DNA of 64,000 bases from positions 1 to 64,000 of the forward strand of contig JAJPKL010000011.1 in the NCBI GenBank assembly GCA_021323705.1, in the 5' to 3' direction. Shown one piece after another: positions 7,900 through 15,741 of the stretch; position 1 is the stretch's first letter; the number at the start of each line of letters is the position of its first letter. The notes below the pieces were generated by a model. That model saw only the letters and a program-made list of their open reading frames with translations. It searched no databases and had not been told where the DNA came from. This stretch comes from Nitrososphaerota archaeon. Its GTDB lineage: Archaea; Thermoproteota; Nitrososphaeria; Nitrososphaerales; Nitrosopumilaceae. Made by a program: the position numbers and the translations under genes.

Positions 7900-7960
7900 C
7901 ATCCCGACGTTCGGTGGGATGTGGCTTTCCTTTGGAGCGACATTCACGGTTTTGCATCCC
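7900..7960 (-). mobile_element. Right end/omegaRNA-like terminus of an IS200/IS605-type (TnpB) element
   Basis: On the minus strand the stretch reads GAATGTCGCTCC, AAAGGAAAGCC and then a hairpin CATCCC...GGGATG (7900-7921). This order, in which a stop codon is followed by a GTCGCTCC-like box, GGAAAGCC and a terminal GC-rich hairpin, is the usual right end of IS200/IS605 and IS1341-like elements, from which the TnpB guide RNA is made. The adjacent protein part is decayed, so the element is presumably dead. Confidence 0.5.
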
Positions 7961-8230
7961 AGTCGCTGCTAGGTTTGCCCTCGCCAACACTCTTTGAGAT
8001 TCCCGTGTTTTGACACCCAGTCTCCCGCGTTTGAGCGCTGGCGGACGATTGTCTGGCCAGAAGATTCCAAGCCTTTACCTGGTCTTCAAATCTGACAAGC
8101 GTATCGTCACCTTTGCCGGTCGGATGGTTTCATTATATCGATAGCAGCCATTAGGACGTGACAATCCGAAGACTGTCAATCCACCGCCCCTCCACTTTTG
8201 GGTCGGTGTTGTCGCCTATGTTGCTATCTG
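7944..8230 (-). pseudogene. Decayed TnpB C-terminal coding region
   Basis: The minus strand holds protein-like pieces in shifting frames. One frame contains HVLMAAIDIM, resembling the D-x-NAAINI helix after the TnpB zinc finger. After a shift, an open frame of about 60 residues (8129 to the TGA at 7944-7946) ends SSDWDAKP, like the hydrophilic tail of TnpB. The zinc-finger cysteines cannot be read, so this is a degraded fragment. Identification relies mainly on the terminus at 7900-7960. From 8231 to 8415 nothing else is seen apart from AT-rich promoter-like sequence. Confidence 0.4.
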
Positions 8231-8415
8231 AAATATAATACGTGAACAAACAATAAAAATATGATCAATATAGTTCGCATATGTGATTTTCAATAAATTG
8301 CATCAAAACATATCTCGTATGGAAAAATTTTCATAATTGCAAACCAGATTCTCTACTAAACTGTTAGTGCAAATCTGCGCCAGTTTTTTATATCAAATCA
8401 AGTGATTCTATACCC

Positions 8416-9036
8416 ATGAAGTTTAGGTGGTGGTATGTCTCCATGGGAGTCACTGCCGTAGTGGTTCTTGGAAGCATGATGTATCTTGGCAACATTCTCT
8501 GTGTGCCGATGGAAAACGCTCCGTGCACCTCATTTTTGCCACTTGAAGGCCAGATGATACCTGCTGCTCCACCAGAGACTACAACTAGCAGTCAAGTCTC
8601 GCCACCGCCTCAAACAAATACCGAAACCAGCACAGTCCCTCCGGGAAGCGGCGGAACCGTACAAGCTACTGGAAAGAAGGTTGACTTTACGTTATCATTT
8701 CAGATAAGCTCTGATTTCTCAAAGTACGGTTTTAATGCACCAATTGGTTCCTCTGGCGCAAACCCTGACATTGAGGTGCACTCGGGAGATACCGTAACAA
8801 TCCATCTTTCAAATCCATCCAAGTCATTTCATGCGTTTGGCGTGGTAATTGACCCGCAAAACCCAAGTGCTGTTCTTTGGAACTCGGCCTACAAGACTGC
8901 TGACAACCCGATGAAACCAGGCGAGTCAGGCGATGTAACATTTGTTGCAGGAACTCCAGGTCTGTACCACTACATCTGTACAGTTCCAGGGCACGCCGAG
9001 CTTGGGATGGACGGCAACTTTATTGTAGAAAAGTAA
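8416..9036 (+). CDS. Membrane-anchored cupredoxin (blue copper protein)
   Basis: A 206-residue protein. An N-terminal hydrophobic segment (about 7-27) anchors it outside the membrane. A Pro/Thr/Ser-rich linker (about 50-85) follows, then a cupredoxin domain. Type 1 copper ligands are visible: His139 in SFHAFG, then Cys188, His193 and Met198 in CTVPGHAELGM. Its role would be electron transfer at the cell surface; such proteins abound in ammonia-oxidising archaea. It is a single gene, with a second copper protein at 48063. Confidence 0.87.
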   Translation: MKFRWWYVSMGVTAVVVLGSMMYLGNILCVPMENAPCTSFLPLEGQMIPAAPPETTTSSQVSPPPQTNTETSTVPPGSGGTVQATGKKVDFTLSFQISSDFSKYGFNAPIGSSGANPDIEVHSGDTVTIHLSNPSKSFHAFGVVIDPQNPSAVLWNSAYKTADNPMKPGESGDVTFVAGTPGLYHYICTVPGHAELGMDGNFIVEK

Positions 9037-9136
9037 TCTGTCATTTTTTTTAAGCGATGAAGGTACCGCACATATAAGATATGACAATCTTACATTTTAC
9101 AATAATTATAAAATCATATGCGACATACAGTTTGAA

Positions 9137-10027
9137 TCATTGTACAAAGAGTATGTCCTGCCCTAAGAGCAGCAACACCTTGCGAATAAGATGTCTTACC
9201 GCCAGGTAATCTTCCAAATTATGTTCTCTGAGAATAGCAAAGATGTTCTGTACCTTCTCAAATATTGATGGTTCAAGGGCATCGCCAAATTGAATAATCA
9301 CCTTTTCCAATTCAGACACCAGTTTATAATGCAACGCCGTACTGTTCCCGCACTTGCCTCCGTCTGATGACTTTGCAAGCTCTTCCAAGTTGTGCTGCAG
9401 CAATACTAGGATCATCTCAATCATGTCTCTTGCAAATCCTTTTCTGTTGATTCTAAAACCGTCTCCCTTCTCTATCATCTTTTGTAGCGATTGTTCATTT
9501 TGTGCGTCTGAATAGAAAATGTATTCTGCAACTGAGAGGCACACTCGTGCAGGAATGTTTAGTGTACCGTCATGCATGCGAAGGTATACCAGAGTTGGCA
9601 AATAATGCTGCGAAAGAAAACACCTTCTATAATCTACCTGTATCGAACTGGGAAGTGGAATGGAAATCAGAATACTTTCTAATTCCTGTGACAATACTCT
9701 CCAAACAGGCTTTTCCTCATTATCGTAGAGTTTCAGAGAAATGTCAACCGTATCCATGCCAGAATCAGTGGGGATGTGCAAGATAATCGAATCTGGTAAA
9801 AATCCATGCTCTTCTATTGCTACATAGCTTCGCTTTGTTACAAAGAATATCTTTGTCTCAAAGAATGCCTTATCATCACACAAGTAAAAAAAGCCACAGC
9901 CTGAACCTACCTTTGATTTCTTATCTTCATCTATTACATCAAATTTGGCTACTCGTCTGTAAATTTCCGTGATGGGAAACTCCAACATGTAATGTGAAAT
10001 TACTTGGAGAGATATTTGATTTTCCAT
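9137..10027 (-). CDS. Trypsin-like serine protease homologue lacking the catalytic His
   Basis: A 296-residue protein. Residues about 40-110 match the N-terminal barrel of a bacterial/archaeal trypsin-like family: SGCGFFYLCDDKAFFETKI, FFVTKRSYVAIEE, then PDSIILHI and SLKLYDNEEKPVW. In active members the second motif reads TNRHVV; here it reads TKRSYV, so the catalytic His is replaced by Ser67. No GNSGGP-like Ser motif is seen downstream. Instead the C-terminal half (about 180-296) is helical. No signal peptide is present. It is probably a non-catalytic scaffold or binding protein. Confidence 0.6.
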   Translation of the reverse strand: MENQISLQVISHYMLEFPITEIYRRVAKFDVIDEDKKSKVGSGCGFFYLCDDKAFFETKIFFVTKRSYVAIEEHGFLPDSIILHIPTDSGMDTVDISLKLYDNEEKPVWRVLSQELESILISIPLPSSIQVDYRRCFLSQHYLPTLVYLRMHDGTLNIPARVCLSVAEYIFYSDAQNEQSLQKMIEKGDGFRINRKGFARDMIEMILVLLQHNLEELAKSSDGGKCGNSTALHYKLVSELEKVIIQFGDALEPSIFEKVQNIFAILREHNLEDYLAVRHLIRKVLLLLGQDILFVQ

Positions 10028-10144
10028 CTGAACGATTGCGATTGATTGCTGGATATCATATTTTTTACCTCTAGTAGGTCATTCCGTAATAAAATCATGG
10101 TATCATGTTCTATGATATCAATACTGTCTAGGAAACATACGTTA

Positions 10145-10158
10145 TTTTTTTAAACTAT
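10145..10158 (+). promoter_or_regulatory. TATA box of the first surface-protein operon
   Basis: ATTTTTTTAAACTAT is centred about 29 bases before the ATG at 10180. It matches the boxes before 13794, 15742 and 16847. Confidence 0.6.
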
Positions 10159-10179
10159 CAAAGTCCAGTACATTTCAAA

Positions 10180-11610
10180 ATGAATCGAGTTTATTTCATG
10201 TCTGTGGCTGCAGTTCTATGCCTAACATTTGCAACGGCTCATGCATATGGTCAAGAACCTGATTGGAAGTATTTTATCAAGGTAGGCTCGTTCTGGTATT
10301 CCAACCCTCAGCAGCCCTCAGAACTCTTCAAAATTCCTTACAGGATTGAAAACGGAACCATTACGACCCTTGAAACTGACAACAAGGCTGACGTTTTTGT
10401 TCAAATCAAAAGCGACAAGGAAGGCAAGTTTGAGTTACAGATTCCAAAAAATTTTCCCTACACAAACTATGACTTTGATTCACGAAATACTCTATTTGAC
10501 ATTTCCATAAACGATACGCAGATGAACACGCCTGCATTTGAGACTCAAAACGACTGTTACTATGTCTTTTCTCTTCCTTTCAAGGGAGACTCGCAAATCA
10601 AGTTCAGCTTTAACGCAGACTATCAGTCAAGAAAACCATGGCATGGGGATAATGTTGACCAAAGATGCATCCCTGAAACCACTGTAAACGATGTAAATAA
10701 TGCACAAGACAGCTCTTATCTAATACCAATTAATTTCGCCTATCCAAAACTGGTTCAAGACTACTGGGCTGGAACCATCACCTTGCCAATAGAGCACGAC
10801 CAGTACACGAACTTTTCAACCAATTTCCGAACTACATACAAGGGTGACACACTCCCATACCAGCCATCAGGACAGACAAAAAAGCAGCTAATTGACGAAA
10901 ACTTTCAAGAATATCTCAAAAGAAATGGCGCCACAGTTCTGATTCAGGACAGAGTTTTTGAGCTCAACCGTACTGTATTTCACCTAGAACAAGAAAGGGA
11001 ACGTGCAAAATTATTACATGACGACAACAAAGTAAAGAATATGTCTGACACTATTGATGTGTTAGAACAGCAGGTATCCATATACCAGCAAGAATCCAAA
11101 AGACTATGGGACGAGCTAAATCTCATTCAAAAATACAATGTCGACCTCTACAAGATGGATCCTCAAAAAGCCAAAGAATATGCCGACGCCCAAACCGTTA
11201 TCACGCAAAAATATCTCAACGGAAACAGTATACATCCAAATTATATCACAACAGTATTTGTTGATTTTGTCAATGAGACCTTGGTAGTGGGCGTAAATAT
11301 ACCTGATAATTCAGTTGTTAAGAAAGAGTATGTTGCAAATCTATCAGATGGGATAAAAAAACTCGTAGGCGACAAGATCTCGTTTGAAATTCGGGATGTC
11401 AAGATTTGCATACCGGAAGACGCAAGCTGCATGGGGCCACCTCCAAAAACCCCCGTGCCATACCAGCAGTTCAAGCGAGGAATCGGGATTGATTCTGTGA
11501 AGTGTGACCCGCCATTTGAGCTGCACATCAAGGGACCAACAGAGCCGATATGCATCAAACCAGAGACATATGACAAGCTTGTATCGTGGGGATACTTTTT
11601 GTATCGATGA
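10180..11610 (+). CDS. Secreted protein with coiled coil and C-terminal two-Cys domain
   Basis: A 476-residue protein with a clear signal peptide (MNRVYFMSVAAVLCLTFATA, cleaved near AHA-YG). The first half predicts beta-sandwich folds with several N-glycosylation sequons. Residues about 255-325 form a coiled coil (FELNRTVFHLEQERERAKLL onward). The last 50 residues carry the domain shared with four neighbours: QFKRGIGIDSVKC, then PICIKP and a final SWGYF. Two Cys are conserved, probably as a disulfide. It lies 8 bases before the 11619 gene, so they form an operon. Function unknown. Confidence 0.75.
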   Translation: MNRVYFMSVAAVLCLTFATAHAYGQEPDWKYFIKVGSFWYSNPQQPSELFKIPYRIENGTITTLETDNKADVFVQIKSDKEGKFELQIPKNFPYTNYDFDSRNTLFDISINDTQMNTPAFETQNDCYYVFSLPFKGDSQIKFSFNADYQSRKPWHGDNVDQRCIPETTVNDVNNAQDSSYLIPINFAYPKLVQDYWAGTITLPIEHDQYTNFSTNFRTTYKGDTLPYQPSGQTKKQLIDENFQEYLKRNGATVLIQDRVFELNRTVFHLEQERERAKLLHDDNKVKNMSDTIDVLEQQVSIYQQESKRLWDELNLIQKYNVDLYKMDPQKAKEYADAQTVITQKYLNGNSIHPNYITTVFVDFVNETLVVGVNIPDNSVVKKEYVANLSDGIKKLVGDKISFEIRDVKICIPEDASCMGPPPKTPVPYQQFKRGIGIDSVKCDPPFELHIKGPTEPICIKPETYDKLVSWGYFLYR

Positions 11611-11618
11611 GGATCTAG

Positions 11619-12533
11619 ATGAGAATTCTATCTCGCGCAATAATTTTTATCAGTTTTATCGCCCTGACGGTGTTTCTTGGTGCTTACACATTATTTTCAC
11701 CCATCGATGCATATGCCAAATCAATCACGATTCGCACAGACAAACCATCCTATCATTGGGGATATAATATAACAATAACAGGTAAAGTGGATGGAACCGG
11801 CATGCTACATTTGAGAATACTCAACCCGTTTCAAAATCCTGTATCTTCCAAGTATTTCTTTCCAAGATGGGACGGAACATTTTCCCAAACCATATTGGCA
11901 AAAGGTCCTCTCTGGTCAGTAACTGGAAACTATACTGTAGAAGTCAGCGGAATTCCATCAAATACGCTTAGGACAACACTCTACTTTGATTCTAACCGTT
12001 CTAGCACATGGAAAAACATTACGAAACTGCAGGCCTTGCCACTTGACCAGCTCAGGTCTGGAGTCGCTGTAGAAAATATCCAGTGCAATGATGGATACAG
12101 CCTTGTAATCAGAGCCGAGGATGAATCCCCCGCATGTGTGACACCTCAGACAGCGCAGATCCTAGGAGCGCGTGGCTGGGCAATACAGGTTGGCACAGAT
12201 ATAGTACTTGAAAAGCCAAGCTCTTCTGCAAGGCCGTTTCCAATATGTAATTCCAATCCAGCAAAAGAGAAACGTGTCCGTGAAAAACAAGAGATTCTTC
12301 AAGAAGCGCTATCGCCTCCAGGAAAGCAGCATGGCAAATTTGGAAACATGACACAGAACTTGCCGTGGTCATTCATAGGCTATGACTGCCAAGATAACAC
12401 GCTTGAGGTTGGAATACTTCCCAAATACTTTACCGAAGACTTGATTCCAAAATACTTTGAGATTATTAGAAGCATAGTGGGATACTCTATCGACATTGCT
12501 CTCTCACCACAAGAATATGCACAACCACTTTGA
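11619..12533 (+). CDS. Secreted Ig-like protein with internal two-Cys domain
   Basis: A 304-residue protein. Signal/anchor at 5-33, then an Ig-like beta domain (34-123, TDKPSYHWGYNITITGKVDG) of the type common in archaeal surface proteins. Residues about 140-190 are the shared domain: PLDQLRSGVAVENIQC, ESPACVTPQTAQIL, ARGWA. Here it is followed by about 115 more residues with two further Cys and a WSFIGYDCQDN segment, similar in layout to the tail of the 14279/15220 gene. It is the second gene of the operon starting at 10180. Confidence 0.75.
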   Translation: MRILSRAIIFISFIALTVFLGAYTLFSPIDAYAKSITIRTDKPSYHWGYNITITGKVDGTGMLHLRILNPFQNPVSSKYFFPRWDGTFSQTILAKGPLWSVTGNYTVEVSGIPSNTLRTTLYFDSNRSSTWKNITKLQALPLDQLRSGVAVENIQCNDGYSLVIRAEDESPACVTPQTAQILGARGWAIQVGTDIVLEKPSSSARPFPICNSNPAKEKRVREKQEILQEALSPPGKQHGKFGNMTQNLPWSFIGYDCQDNTLEVGILPKYFTEDLIPKYFEIIRSIVGYSIDIALSPQEYAQPL

Positions 12534-12627
12534 TTCCGTAATTTATTCCAAATAAGGTTCAAGCCTTAAATCTCATCATCCAAGGAAAATATCGTGACAT
12601 CAAATAATGAAATAGTAATGAAAATTC

Positions 12628-13044
12628 ATGAACAATACCTATGAGACTAATGAACAGATTCTCCTACGACACAAAAAAAGAACTAATGAACAAGTATACA
12701 TCGGGGTAATTCAAAAAAATATGGATGAAGTGCTTCGCATGATAAATAATGTTGGAAATTCTGGAAATAAAGAACAAGATTTACTTGAAATAGCCGCTCA
12801 CATCCTAGGGGCAGTTACTTTGAAGCAACCATTCATGGATGGCAATAGGAGAACTGGTATTATTGCTACAGGTAAATTTCTACGTGATAACGGATATGAT
12901 TTAGATATTGATCCAGGAGAGGAGAATTCGGAATTAAGATCGTTGTTAAGAAAAATCAAGGACCAACTGTTAACTTTGAACCCGGAAGTCATGAAACAGA
13001 TGTCTTTTTATATCTCGCAAAGAATGAGAAAACATGAGCCCTGA
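12628..13044 (+). CDS. Fic/Doc-family protein with altered active-site motif
   Basis: A 138-residue protein. The Fic/Doc core is present, but the motif reads QPFMDGNRRTG (67-77) instead of HPF-x-DGN-K/G-R, so the catalytic His is Gln67. Fic/Doc enzymes transfer AMP or phosphate; without the His, activity is doubtful. A TATA-like CCTTAAATC at 12564-12572 points to a GTG at 12594, whose frame reads EIVMKIHEQYL and then stops at 12642. That helix looks like a Fic N-terminus, so the gene may be frameshifted near 12640. Confidence 0.65.
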   Translation: MNNTYETNEQILLRHKKRTNEQVYIGVIQKNMDEVLRMINNVGNSGNKEQDLLEIAAHILGAVTLKQPFMDGNRRTGIIATGKFLRDNGYDLDIDPGEENSELRSLLRKIKDQLLTLNPEVMKQMSFYISQRMRKHEP

Positions 13045-13117
13045 AGATAAGAAAATCAACGATGAACTTATTGAGAAATACTCTAAACTTTTAGATGATC
13101 TCGCTCATGACGACTAG
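13034..13117 (+). CDS. 27-residue downstream open frame
   Basis: The ATG overlaps the last codons of the Fic/Doc gene. It encodes an acidic, helical peptide MSPEDKKINDELIEKYSKLL followed by DDLAHDD. Translational coupling and helix-like composition suggest that it could be real, perhaps a small partner, but the length alone proves little. Confidence 0.3.
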   Translation: MSPEDKKINDELIEKYSKLLDDLAHDD

Positions 13118-13189
13118 TTTCTAACCTGTTTTGTTCTCTGGAATTAAATTCGAACAACTACTAACTGCAAAATTTTGATTCAATCCAAA

Positions 13190-13216
13190 TTTAATCGAGG
13201 AAAAACCTTGATTAAA
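13190..13216. repeat. 11-bp stem hairpin
   Basis: TTTAATCGAGG and CCTTGATTAAA pair (one G-T) around an AAAAA loop. It lies in the gap after the Fic/Doc gene and could be a terminator or operator. Confidence 0.4.
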
Positions 13217-13289
13217 AACATAACAAAGTTCTGGTACCAGTCCAGAGCCAACAAGTAATTGGATCGTCATCGAACTTAATATTCTAAGG

Positions 13290-13475
13290 ATGCGTAGGAA
13301 TTCGTTGGATATTTATTATTTTGATAAAGATGTGGTTGAGCAGCTAAGGCAGTCCCTTGACCTGCTTCCCGAAGAGGCGCCGTATTTGTACGAGGGAGGA
13401 GTCGACTTTCTGCTGGATAGTGTCACTCCACGACTTGATAGACGAGAACGGACTGAGGGATTGGATAAAGGATAA
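13290..13475 (+). CDS. Hypothetical acidic small protein
   Basis: A 61-residue frame (MRRNSLDIYYFDKDVVEQLR...). It has a helix with LRQSLDLLPEEAPYLYEGG and an ending rich in Arg, Asp and Glu. No known motif is found. The next small gene starts 29 bases later. The Leu/Glu periodicity is protein-like, but a promoter at leaderless distance is not clear. Confidence 0.35.
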   Translation: MRRNSLDIYYFDKDVVEQLRQSLDLLPEEAPYLYEGGVDFLLDSVTPRLDRRERTEGLDKG

Positions 13476-13504
13476 TATAGTTTACGAGACATAGAGATGT
13501 AGAG

Positions 13505-13687
13505 ATGGCATTTACCGTAAGACAGATAGACAAGGAAAGACTCGGAAAGGTGTCGAAGAAATCTATTGCTGAGATTAAAGAGGATCTAGAACTTCTCAGG
13601 GCTTATGATGAAAAAATTGCCAACGGCCCCATCTCGGACGGAAGAAAGTACGTAAAGCAGCTGATGAATGCAGGGCGCACAACCTAG
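13505..13687 (+). CDS. Hypothetical helical small protein
   Basis: A 60-residue, highly charged, helical protein (MAFTVRQIDKERLGKVSKKS, then IAEIKEDLELLRAYDEKI). It follows the 13290 frame closely and could be its partner. No domain is recognised. Confidence 0.4.
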   Translation: MAFTVRQIDKERLGKVSKKSIAEIKEDLELLRAYDEKIANGPISDGRKYVKQLMNAGRTT

Positions 13688-13754
13688 CAAGACAGAATTA
13701 GCCAACAAAGCATTTGATTATGTTAAAATCAAATTTAATATGGAACAAGGGTGT

Positions 13755-13770
13755 GCCACTTTTTTAAATC
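13755..13770 (+). promoter_or_regulatory. TATA box of the 13794 operon
   Basis: GCCACTTTTTTAAATC is centred about 29 bases before the ATG at 13794. Fourteen of its bases (GCCACTTTTTTAAA) recur unchanged before the 16847 gene. Confidence 0.65.
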
Positions 13771-13793
13771 ATTATGTCCAGTGCGTATTAAAA

Positions 13794-14282
13794 ATGAAAA
13801 TTTACAATCTTCCAATAATTGTGATATGCGTCTCTTCAATAGCTCTCGGTATCTTCCTTGTTGCCCAGTTTCATACGGATTATGTCAGTCCCATAGATAT
13901 GGCAAGAAGCGTGCTGGTTCAAGTGCAGGCCACATCTGATCCTCAAACAATACAGAACAAACTTGTAACCGTAGAAAGACTCTTGCCAGTTACCGGTAAT
14001 CCTGTATTGATATCACCTACCGAAGATACAGATTTTGGGCTGATGCAAAATGACTTGAAGTCTATGCTTGGGACTGTAAATCACATCACAAATGCCCCAT
14101 CGTGGAGCTCAAATTTTCACACTGGAATGCTGAACGTGCATGCACAGGCAGCTACCCTTGTCTTCAACCTACTTGACACTACGCCATACCTCTATGCCAG
14201 CCCGCCTTTTGTACTTGCAAATATCTTGTGGTTGCTTGGTGCGATTGGGCTTGTACAATATGCAAGTATCAAGAAAAAATGA
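13794..14282 (+). CDS. Membrane protein with N- and C-terminal transmembrane segments
   Basis: The start MKIYNLPIIVICVSSIALG at 13794 is chosen over an earlier in-frame ATG because the TATA box lies 29 bases before it and the N-terminus is then a signal or membrane segment. The protein has 162 residues. A second hydrophobic helix (FVLANILWLLGAIGLVQYA) lies at the C-terminus before Lys-Lys-Lys. The middle, outside part is soluble and has no known motif. Its stop overlaps the start of the next gene (ATGA). Confidence 0.7.
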   Translation: MKIYNLPIIVICVSSIALGIFLVAQFHTDYVSPIDMARSVLVQVQATSDPQTIQNKLVTVERLLPVTGNPVLISPTEDTDFGLMQNDLKSMLGTVNHITNAPSWSSNFHTGMLNVHAQAATLVFNLLDTTPYLYASPPFVLANILWLLGAIGLVQYASIKKK

Positions 14283-15205
14283 AAACTTTCTGTATAATTA
14301 CAATCATCGTTTCAGTGTTTTTCATATTATTCGTTTCAAGTCCAGCATATGCTCCATGTGCTATTGGTCCAAATGGGACTCAGACATGCGGTGGTCCGCC
14401 ACAAATCCACATGACCATAACACATGACAGTTTTGCATATGCTGAAAATGATACTGTCACAATTTTAGGCAAAGTTGACCAGTACATATTATCAAATTAT
14501 GGTAGACACCTATCAATCAAAATATACAATCCGCAGATGATGTTATACAGATCAGACCAGTTCCAGACATCCTCTGACGGCTCTTTTTCATATTCTTTCA
14601 AAATAAAAGGAAACCTTGCCCTCAGCGGCTATTACAATGTATATGTTAGCCCAGATGAAAAAATAATGTCGTATGGAACTGCATTTGAGTACCAGGCCAT
14701 TCCATACGATCTGATATTAGGTGACAAGCGTTATCCTGTTACGTATGTTGTAGATCCTGGGTCGTTGGATGAGATTGACGCAAGTCTGCAGGGAAAATCA
14801 ATTGTTTTGCATGTTGTAAACGCGACATCGCCTAGCGTCCTAAGAGTAGACCTTCCAAGGACTCTCATAGACTCTGCATCTGACACTTACGATTCTCCAT
14901 TCACTGTGTTGGTTGGCAATTCCCAAGAAACAAGATACATGAAACCTGCAAATTTCAATGAGACTCTGACTAATTCTGAAACAAGAAGGCTGGTAATTGA
15001 TCTTCCGTACAACCCTTACATGAATCCTGGCAAATGGTATGTGAAGATAATTGGAACAAGTATCGCATCAGGATATGAGAATACTGTCAATTCTCCACTC
15101 AAGCAATTCAGACTGGGAGTATCCTCTTATGACGTAATCTGCCAGAGCGGTCTGCAACTAATCATTAAAAAAGACGATTCCCTGCATGTGTCAGGCCCAG
15201 TATAG
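14279..15205 (+). CDS. Secreted Ig-like protein, 5' part of a frameshift-split gene
   Basis: The ATG at 14279 overlaps the previous stop. The signal peptide is MKTFCIITIIVSVFFILFVS, cleaved near SPAYA. An Ig-like domain (about 45-135) with TVTILGKVD and DGSFSYSFKIKG resembles the 11619 protein, followed by a second beta domain. Near the end the shared domain begins (SPLKQFRLGVSSYDVICQSG), but the frame reads on as DDSLHVSGPV and stops. Another frame continues with ACVRPSIAAKLWMLGW, so one base is missing around the CCC at 15180-15182. The rest is at 15220. Confidence 0.7.
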   Translation: MKTFCIITIIVSVFFILFVSSPAYAPCAIGPNGTQTCGGPPQIHMTITHDSFAYAENDTVTILGKVDQYILSNYGRHLSIKIYNPQMMLYRSDQFQTSSDGSFSYSFKIKGNLALSGYYNVYVSPDEKIMSYGTAFEYQAIPYDLILGDKRYPVTYVVDPGSLDEIDASLQGKSIVLHVVNATSPSVLRVDLPRTLIDSASDTYDSPFTVLVGNSQETRYMKPANFNETLTNSETRRLVIDLPYNPYMNPGKWYVKIIGTSIASGYENTVNSPLKQFRLGVSSYDVICQSGLQLIIKKDDSLHVSGPV

Positions 15206-15219
15206 CTGCCAAGCTGTGG

Positions 15220-15696
15220 ATGCTTGGATGGATAAACCAATCTCCAGAAATATACACAAGGTTTGGAGATTCCAAGATCCAGTCAAGATTTCAGTCGGAG
15301 ATTATCAGTAAAGAGAGAGCCTTGTCAATAGTCAATGATTTCATAAAACGTTACACCATGACATTGCATGTAGACAGAAACAATACCTCCTTTCACATCG
15401 AAACGTCGTTAGATTACATTAGCTTATCAAAGGATTACCAGAAACTTCTCGATGTTGACCCTGACACAGGTCTTCCAACCCAGATTATGCCACCTTGGTG
15501 GACAAATTACTATGAGAATCCTAGGTGGTGGACAGAGCTTGAAAAAGACTATCTTGGATTGCCAAGCAACAGGGTAGAAAACGGATATCTTGCATGGACC
15601 ATAAGATACAGAGACTGTTCTGAATGTATAGCCCAATATCCCATTTTTTCGGTCGACGCTATAAATGGTAAAGTCTTGACTGCAAATCCAGGGTAG
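15220..15696 (+). CDS. 3' part of the frameshift-split surface protein
   Basis: The first ATG in this frame gives 158 residues with no signal peptide. Upstream in the same frame, from about 15183, it reads ACVRPSIAAKLWMLGW, which completes the two-Cys domain begun in the 14279 frame. So this is very probably not a separate gene. The rest has KERALSIVNDFIKRY and a Trp-rich WWTNYYENPRWWTELEKDY, a PepSY-like layout, and ends with AINGKVLTANPG. It might be translated only if ribosomes shift frame or if the sequence has an error. Confidence 0.6.
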   Translation: MLGWINQSPEIYTRFGDSKIQSRFQSEIISKERALSIVNDFIKRYTMTLHVDRNNTSFHIETSLDYISLSKDYQKLLDVDPDTGLPTQIMPPWWTNYYENPRWWTELEKDYLGLPSNRVENGYLAWTIRYRDCSECIAQYPIFSVDAINGKVLTANPG

Positions 15697-15704
15697 AAAT
15701 CTAC

Positions 15705-15719
15705 GTCAATTTTTTAAAC
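15705..15719 (+). promoter_or_regulatory. TATA box of the 15742 gene
   Basis: GTCAATTTTTTAAACC is centred about 28 bases before the GTG at 15742, at the same distance as the related boxes. Confidence 0.6.
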
Positions 15720-15741
15720 CAATAAAATAAACTTCAAACTT

